Shown here piece by piece: positions 6,488 through 10,531 of a DNA stretch of 10,531 nt (positions are counted from its first letter, which is position 1; every line of letters begins with the position of its first letter). The DNA comes from an uncultured archaeon. Lineage in GTDB: Archaea > Thermoproteota > Nitrososphaeria > Nitrososphaerales > CALBXV01. The stretch is from NCBI GenBank assembly GCA_937890045.1, contig CALBXV010000295.1:1-10531 (forward strand). Direction: 5' to 3'. Under the pieces are notes generated by a model that worked only from the letters and a program-made list of their open reading frames with translations, was not told where the DNA came from and did not search any database. The position numbers and the translations under genes are program-made.

Positions 6488-7170
6488 TACAAAATTCTCT
6501 CCTTATTGTAAGAAACTACATCATTAATTTCCAAATTTCCTCTATCACCAAACCAATGTTCAATATATTTATCTATAACTAATTTTTTTTTAAATAAAGG
6601 GCCATCAAGAACAAAAGTATCATACTCGCCTCCCTCCCCTGTAGCGTTAAATTTACATATTTTAGATTTTTTAAGGAGAAGAGTAATATTTGATTTAGTC
6701 AATTGTTTCCCCAACCAAGTTTTATCAAGACCATAAGCAGCAACTGCAATTATAACAGTTGTAAGTCCAATTTCAGTTATTTTTGATAGCACATCTTCAT
6801 CAGATAATCCCCATAATGGAGAATAAATTGACATATTAGAATCTCGAGCAATTTTTTCAAATATTTTCTTTTGATAATTTGATGTAATACCACCTATAAC
6901 TAATATCTTTGCTTTAAGAGTTTTTAATTTATCAATTAGAACCTCTTCTTCAGAAGAAGAAGGCGCATGAACTATATGCCATTTAAGACCTAAGCTATCC
7001 GCAATTTGACTAACGAATTGCACATTATGACTATGATATAACATACTTTCTACATTTTCAGGCATTACACTAATTATTCCAGTTAAATTAATTCCTGATT
7101 CTGAAGCTAGATGTAAGGACAAGATAGAATCTTTGCCACCGGAAGATAGAACAATAGCTGACATATACAT
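6487..7170 (-). CDS. dph6: Diphthine-ammonia ligase (Dph6, adenine-nucleotide alpha-hydrolase fold)
   Basis: This 227-residue protein belongs to the ATP-PPase Dph6/DUF71 family. It catalyses the last step of diphthamide synthesis, ATP-dependent amidation of diphthine on the conserved histidine of elongation factor 2. The PP-loop SGGKDS (10-15) binds ATP. The family-specific segments GGITSNYQKKIFEKIARD...YSPLWG (93-121) and GEGGEYDTFVLDGPLF (178-193) are intact. Length is typical. The first ATG at 7168-7170 is used, although ATG two codons later (Met3) is equally possible because neither has a ribosome-binding site. The gene lies 44 nt after aIF5A and overlaps srp54 by one base (TAATG), so it is probably co-transcribed with srp54 and pus10. 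Proximity to aIF5A pairs two factors known for unique post-translational modifications. Confidence 0.9.
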   Translation of the reverse strand: MYMSAIVLSSGGKDSILSLHLASESGINLTGIISVMPENVESMLYHSHNVQFVSQIADSLGLKWHIVHAPSSSEEEVLIDKLKTLKAKILVIGGITSNYQKKIFEKIARDSNMSIYSPLWGLSDEDVLSKITEIGLTTVIIAVAAYGLDKTWLGKQLTKSNITLLLKKSKICKFNATGEGGEYDTFVLDGPLFKKKLVIDKYIEHWFGDRGNLEINDVVSYNKERIL

Positions 7171-7201
7171 TATTTAATTATTAATTAGTTTTTTTATTTA
7201 T

Positions 7202-7210
7202 CTATAAAAG
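7202..7210 (-). promoter_or_regulatory. Possible TATA box for dph6-srp54-pus10
   Basis: The minus strand reads CTTTTATAG in the 44-nt spacer between aIF5A and dph6. Its centre is about 36 nt before the first ATG, so the predicted leader would be about 10 nt. Read-through from aIF5A is an equally good explanation for expression of these genes. Confidence 0.3.
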
Positions 7211-7214
7211 TATT

Positions 7215-7610
7215 CTAACCTTTCACTCTTACTACTTTTTGTTTACCTAGTACACGCCAAAATTCAACTTCTTTGCCTGCAGCTAATTTGTTTTTAATTT
7301 CTTCATCTTCAGGAATATCAATATCACTAATTTCATAATTTTCAAGATCCATAATTTGTATTTTAGTAGGAGCTAGAGAAATAATTTGTGCAGAACGTTT
7401 TTCAATAAGTGGGATTTCAATAGTAGAAGATACTGGAGAAACTATACTCCGTTTAATATTATCAAATATTCCTACACCAACAACACGAGCTTTAGCAGAC
7501 CCATGTTTTCCAGGTTTAGATTTATCAAAATCAACAATTCTACAAGGTTCTCCATCAATAACAATATATGAACCGGTTTTAACACTTCCAAGGTCCGCAG
7601 GTTTACTCAA
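7215..7610 (-). CDS. eif5a: Translation factor aIF5A (hypusine-containing)
   Basis: This 131-residue protein is archaeal IF5A, the homologue of eukaryotic eIF5A and bacterial EF-P, which rescues ribosomes stalled on difficult peptide bonds. The N-terminal SH3-like domain contains the loop SKPGKHGSAK (31-40). K35 is the expected site of deoxyhypusine or hypusine, made by deoxyhypusine synthase, which is not in this window. The second half (about 71-131) is an OB fold. The start is TTG at 7608-7610: the MSKPADLGS N-terminus is typical, an in-frame TAA lies upstream, and the only nearby ATG (7614-7616 on the minus strand) is out of frame and stops after one further codon. GGTG lies 7 nt before the TTG as a probable ribosome-binding site. 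It is divergent from NAD kinase and probably shares a TATA box with it. Confidence 0.95.
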   Translation of the reverse strand: MSKPADLGSVKTGSYIVIDGEPCRIVDFDKSKPGKHGSAKARVVGVGIFDNIKRSIVSPVSSTIEIPLIEKRSAQIISLAPTKIQIMDLENYEISDIDIPEDEEIKNKLAAGKEVEFWRVLGKQKVVRVKG

Positions 7611-7645
7611 AACATTCCACCAATTTACTTATTTTTTAATCAAGG

Positions 7646-7655
7646 TTATATATAA
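7646..7655. promoter_or_regulatory. Palindromic TATA box shared by divergent aIF5A and NAD kinase
   Basis: TTATATATAA is a perfect 10-bp palindrome in the 52-bp divergent spacer, so it reads the same on both strands. For aIF5A the flank ACAAAA on the minus strand fits the BRE consensus RNWAAW, and a start about 26 nt away would give a leader of about 14 nt containing GGTGG. For NAD kinase the flank is poorer, and the start would fall at about 7676-7678, exactly on an in-frame GTG. No second TATA-like site is visible in the spacer. Confidence 0.5.
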
Positions 7656-7662
7656 TTTTGTC

Positions 7663-8502
7663 TTGAATATTTTCAATGTGACAACTAATACTATAAAAAA
7701 AGTAGCAATAATTATAAAAAAAAGTGATAAAAAAACAATATCTTTAGTAAGTAAAATAATAGAGACATTATATAATAATAAATTAGAGATATTTATTATA
7801 AATCCACTTGAACATAAATTAGCAAAAACCATCTTATCAATAAAAGAATTAAATCAAATAGAAATTGATATGGCTATATCAATTGGTGGAGACGGTACAT
7901 TACTTCGATTAATTAGAGATTTAAGAAAAGAAATTCCTGTATTAGGAATTAATAGTGGAGGAAAAGGAATAATAACAGAGATTATACCAGAACAAATAGA
8001 AGATGCATGTAGAAATATTATAAATAAAAATTATATTTTAGAGTCACGAATTAGATTACAATGCACAATTGGTAAACAACAATTTGAACCAGTTTTAAAT
8101 GAAGTGTATTTTATTAGAACAGAAATAACTAAAACACCTTATTATAAAGTCAAATTAAATGGTAAAGAAGTATTAAATAATAGAATGGATGGTTTAGTAA
8201 TTGCAACACCAACAGGATCAACAGGTCATTCTTTATCATTAGGTGGTCCAGTATTAGTTGAAGATGATGAAAACATATTAATCACACCGATTGGCTCAGT
8301 GTCAAACATACCATCAATTGTATCGAAATCCAAAGAGATAGAAATCACATCAGATAATGAAATGATTATTGTATTAGATGGACAAGAAAAATATAAAATA
8401 GAACAGAATAAATCAATTGTAATAAAAAAAAATGAATTCAATGCAATATTAATAAGATTTGATAACACAATGTTAAAACAAATGAAGAAAATGATAAGAT
8501 AA
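7663..8502 (+). CDS. nadK: NAD kinase (ATP-NAD kinase family)
   Basis: This protein of up to 279 residues phosphorylates NAD to NADP in the cytosol and is the only plus-strand gene here. Motifs are GGDGT (75-79, catalytic D77), GINSGGKGIITE (95-106), LNE (145-147), DGLVIATPTGSTGHSLSLGGP (176-196) and TPI (208-210). In other NAD kinases the corresponding loops read GINxGxLGFLTE and STPTGSTAYSLSAGGP, so the nucleotide pocket is recognisable but diverged. Two starts are possible: TTG at 7663 or GTG at 7678, five codons later. The TATA box at 7646-7655 is only 12 nt from the TTG, so if that promoter is used the GTG start (274 residues, leaderless) is the right one. The stop codon abuts the stop of the opposite-strand permease gene with no gap. 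Confidence 0.93.
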   Translation: MNIFNVTTNTIKKVAIIIKKSDKKTISLVSKIIETLYNNKLEIFIINPLEHKLAKTILSIKELNQIEIDMAISIGGDGTLLRLIRDLRKEIPVLGINSGGKGIITEIIPEQIEDACRNIINKNYILESRIRLQCTIGKQQFEPVLNEVYFIRTEITKTPYYKVKLNGKEVLNNRMDGLVIATPTGSTGHSLSLGGPVLVEDDENILITPIGSVSNIPSIVSKSKEIEITSDNEMIIVLDGQEKYKIEQNKSIVIKKNEFNAILIRFDNTMLKQMKKMIR

Positions 8503-8515
8503 TTATTCTTTTCTT
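8503..8515 (+). terminator. Possible oligo-T terminator of NAD kinase
   Basis: Immediately after the nadK stop the plus strand reads TTATTCTTTTCTT, a T-rich run of the type at which archaeal RNA polymerase stops without a hairpin. It lies within the last codons of the convergent permease gene, so termination must happen inside the opposite gene. Low-specificity signal. Confidence 0.3.
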
Positions 8516-9756
8516 AATGCTACAACAGGATCTAATTTTGAGGCGCGCCAAGCAGGATATAAACCAGCGAATGCACTAAGTAATATAACTAGAATCCATA
8601 CATTAAGAATAGAAGAAATATTAAAAACTGCTGAAAGAACAAAAGTGCCTTCACCGCCTCCAAATGACGCAGCCAACATGGTAGGAAGAATCATACCTAA
8701 CCCAACACCACCTAATATACCAATAAATCCTCCAATAGCACCAATTAGAATAGCTTCACAGAGAAACATCAACAGGATAGTTCTACCTTTAAATCCAATG
8801 GCTTTTAGTAATCCAATTTCTTTAGTTCTTTCTAAAACAGCAGTGATAAGAGTAGTAACTATTCCAACACCAGCAACAATTAGAGATATAGCTCCAATAG
8901 CTAGAATAAAGCTAGTGAAACCACTTACAAATCCTTTAACAGTCTCAACTATAACTTGAGGAGAAGAAATTCCAATATCTTTACCATAAATTTCTCTTAT
9001 ATCTTCTTCTATAGCAGAATTAAGATCTATATCTTCAGTAACAATATAAATCATATCATATTTTCCTTTTTTATCAAATAATGAATTAGCTGAAGATAAT
9101 GAAATTGTAATACCATTATCAATATTAAGATATGAACTAGTACCAAGTTCATTTGCTACACCACGCACAAGAAAACTTCTCTTTTTTACCTCTGATTTAC
9201 CACTAGAAAAAGAAGCATATTCAAGCACTACTCTTTCATCTACATCAACAAAATATGTATTAGAACCAGCAGGATTTTTCACATTCTGACCTACTAGCAC
9301 ACCAATTGAATCATTTGGGTATACAAGTTTACCAGATTCTAGTGTAAAACTAGGTAAAGCAGATGTTAGTTTAGTTTGATCAATACCTATAACAGCAATA
9401 TTTTTAGATAGACCATGTGAGGATATTTTAGCACTCCCATATATAATAGGGAAAATTTCTGATATACCTTCAATATTTTCAAGATTTTTTAGAACTTGAG
9501 AATCTAATCGAATTACACGAGAACTAAGATCATCATTAGGTCCACTTTGGAAACTTGATGCAGGAGTTATAATTAATGTGTTAGGACTAAGAGTGCTAAA
9601 TTGATCTTCAATGAAAACCTCAAAGCCAGCGCCAAGACCGTTTAAACCAATTATTAAAGAAGAACCAATAACAACCATAAGAACTGTAAGAATTGTTCTT
9701 GTTTTTTTCCCTGTTAAAGCTTCTAATGATAATTTAATAATAGATATAAAATTCAA
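8503..9756 (-). CDS. FtsX/MacB-family ABC transporter permease
   Basis: This 417-residue membrane protein has the MacB/LolCE/FtsX layout. One transmembrane helix is at about 21-44, a large extracytoplasmic domain of about 230 residues follows (45-276; MacB-PCD-like), then three transmembrane helices at about 277-305, 329-356 and 384-403. ERTKEIGLLKAIGFKGR (309-325) is the coupling segment of the FtsX domain, and the protein ends in the family hallmark YPAWRASKLDPVVALRKE (400-417). The start is TTG at 9754-9756, preceded by the strong Shine-Dalgarno GGTGAT at 9765-9770 with 8 nt spacing; an ATG in between is out of frame. It follows its ATPase by 31 nt. Family members move lipoproteins, peptides or antibiotics, or act as mechanotransmitters. 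No MacA-like adaptor is present, and the substrate is unknown. Confidence 0.93.
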   Translation of the reverse strand: MNFISIIKLSLEALTGKKTRTILTVLMVVIGSSLIIGLNGLGAGFEVFIEDQFSTLSPNTLIITPASSFQSGPNDDLSSRVIRLDSQVLKNLENIEGISEIFPIIYGSAKISSHGLSKNIAVIGIDQTKLTSALPSFTLESGKLVYPNDSIGVLVGQNVKNPAGSNTYFVDVDERVVLEYASFSSGKSEVKKRSFLVRGVANELGTSSYLNIDNGITISLSSANSLFDKKGKYDMIYIVTEDIDLNSAIEEDIREIYGKDIGISSPQVIVETVKGFVSGFTSFILAIGAISLIVAGVGIVTTLITAVLERTKEIGLLKAIGFKGRTILLMFLCEAILIGAIGGFIGILGGVGLGMILPTMLAASFGGGEGTFVLSAVFNISSILNVWILVILLSAFAGLYPAWRASKLDPVVALRKE

Positions 9757-9764
9757 AAAACATA

Positions 9765-9770
9765 ATCACC
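9765..9770 (-). promoter_or_regulatory. Shine-Dalgarno site of the permease gene
   Basis: The minus strand reads GGTGAT in the 31-nt spacer between ATPase and permease, 8 nt before TTG at 9756. It is the same six-base match seen before the DUF655 gene and supports TTG rather than the out-of-frame ATG at 9761-9763. Confidence 0.6.
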
Positions 9771-9787
9771 ATAGATTAACCATAAAA

Positions 9788-10495
9788 TTAATTTATTAAT
9801 TTGCCATCACTGAGTTTTATTATTCTGTCAGTTCTTTTAGCTAGATTTAAATTATGTGTTACTAGAATTATCGTAGTATTTCTTTCTTTAACTAAACTTT
9901 TTAGTAATTGAAAAATTTCTTCACCAGTTTTAGAGTCTAAATTTCCAGTCGGTTCATCTGCTAAGATAATTGCAGGGTCATTAATTAACGCTCTTGCTAT
10001 TGCTACTCTCTGTTGTTGGCCGCCACTCAGTTCAGTTGGTTTTCTTTTAGAGGTTTCAATGATATCCATAAGTTCTAGTAATTCAATAGCTTTTTTTTTA
10101 ATAACACTTGAATTAACACCTTTAGCAATTGCAGGCATTTCAATATTTTTCAAAACTGTTGTTCTACTAATTAAATTATATGATTGAAAAATAAATCCAA
10201 TCTTTTCATTTCTTAATACTGCAAGTTCGTTATTACTCATTTTTGTAGTATCTATTCCATCAATAATTATTTTTCCACTTGTTGGTCTATCCAAAGTTCC
10301 AAGTAAATTTAATAAAGTTGATTTACCACTGCCAGATTGACCAACGATAGATACTAATTCACCTGTTTTAAATGTGGTAGAAAATTTATTTAATGCTATA
10401 AGTTCAAGTTCACCTGTTTTATAGATTTTAGTTAAGTCTAATGTTTGAGCCTTAATATCAGAATTATTTAGACTTTGATTATTAAAATTTTGCAT
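9788..10495 (-). CDS. LolD/MacB-type ABC transporter ATP-binding protein
   Basis: This 235-residue ATPase powers the adjacent FtsX/MacB-type permease. It has Walker [10 protein letters not shown] (52-60), Q-loop FIFQSYNL (101-108), signature [15 protein letters not shown] (156-170), Walker [14 protein letters not shown] (176-188) and the H-loop LVTHN (211-215, His214). [11 protein letters not shown] and a length near 230 are typical of the LolD/MacB/FtsE branch. An N-terminal extension of about 17 polar residues precedes the first strand. The ATG at 10493-10495 has only a weak AAGG upstream. The 36 nt between this start and the window edge include TAATATAA (10513-10520), which at about 21 nt from the ATG is a little close to serve as its TATA box. 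The gene appears to be the first of a two-gene transporter unit. Confidence 0.95.
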   Translation of the reverse strand: MQNFNNQSLNNSDIKAQTLDLTKIYKTGELELIALNKFSTTFKTGELVSIVGQSGSGKSTLLNLLGTLDRPTSGKIIIDGIDTTKMSNNELAVLRNEKIGFIFQSYNLISRTTVLKNIEMPAIAKGVNSSVIKKKAIELLELMDIIETSKRKPTELSGGQQQRVAIARALINDPAIILADEPTGNLDSKTGEEIFQLLKSLVKERNTTIILVTHNLNLAKRTDRIIKLSDGKLIN

Positions 10496-10531
10496 TTTTA
10501 AGCCTTACAACGTTATATTAGAAAGATTATA

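Noticed and set aside
7629..7832. A 67-codon minus-strand open frame encoding a very hydrophobic peptide, antisense to the start of nadK.
   Set aside because: It overlaps the shared TATA box and the conserved N-terminal part of nadK. Its hydrophobicity is what antisense reading of Lys/Ile-rich AT codons gives, and it has no ribosome-binding site.
8645..8959. A 104-codon plus-strand open frame rich in proline and isoleucine, opposite the permease C-terminal membrane domain.
   Set aside because: The composition mirrors the glycine/isoleucine-rich transmembrane helices on the real strand. There is no start signal or family resemblance. The shorter open frames at 7386-7571, 8226-8468 and 9611-9799 were rejected on the same grounds.
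1..10531. CRISPR arrays, insertion sequences, long direct or inverted repeats, integrase sites, or a novel defence or biosynthetic cluster.
   Set aside because: Genes fill almost the whole window, each belongs to a known conserved family, and I saw no regularly spaced repeats or transposase-like frames. The region reads as core chromosome.

Overview
The window is a compact, very AT-rich (roughly 28-30% GC by eye) piece of an archaeal chromosome. Archaeal affiliation rests on a run of genes restricted to Archaea and eukaryotes: ribosomal proteins uL16/L10e-type and eL21, RNA polymerase subunit Rpo4/F, Pus10, SRP54, aIF5A, a DUF655 protein and a diphthine-ammonia ligase. The wording of several proteins, and TATA-like boxes about 26-30 nt before some start codons, suggest a mesophilic Thaumarchaeota/Nitrososphaeria-like organism. 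That placement is from memory of family sequences, not from a tree, and I do not name a genus.

Layout. Thirteen of the fourteen genes are on the minus strand; the NAD kinase gene is the exception. Reading from the right in the minus-strand direction: (1) an ABC-transporter pair, ATPase (9788-10495) then FtsX/MacB-type permease (8503-9756), which meets (2) the plus-strand NAD kinase (7663-8502) tail to tail with no base between the stop codons. (3) NAD kinase is divergent from aIF5A (7215-7610) across a 52-bp spacer holding one palindromic TATA box. (4) aIF5A is followed by diphthine-ammonia ligase, SRP54 and Pus10 (7170 to 4017), the last three with overlapping starts and stops. (5) After an 83-84 nt spacer with a good promoter comes eL21-rpoF, then a 150-nt spacer, then DUF655-ksgA-Mtq2/HemK-type methyltransferase (3932 to 1311). 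(6) A TrmJ-type SPOUT methyltransferase and ribosomal protein uL16 close the left end (1252 to 20).

How the genes work together. Almost everything serves the translation apparatus: ribosome parts (uL16, eL21), rRNA modification (KsgA/Dim1), tRNA modification (TrmJ-like, Pus10), release-factor methylation (Mtq2/HemK), elongation factors and their modification (aIF5A with its hypusine site; Dph6 for diphthamide on aEF2), co-translational targeting (SRP54) and transcription (Rpo4). The eL21-rpoF-DUF655-ksgA-hemK order is a well-known conserved archaeal cluster.

I found no mobile element, CRISPR array, tRNA or rRNA gene, or candidate new defence or metabolic system. The points of interest are at the level of expression signals: frequent TTG starts, a mixture of apparently leaderless and Shine-Dalgarno-led genes, a shared divergent TATA box, and a zero-gap convergent pair. 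No gene-free stretch exceeds 300 bases; the longest is the 150-nt spacer at 3171-3320.
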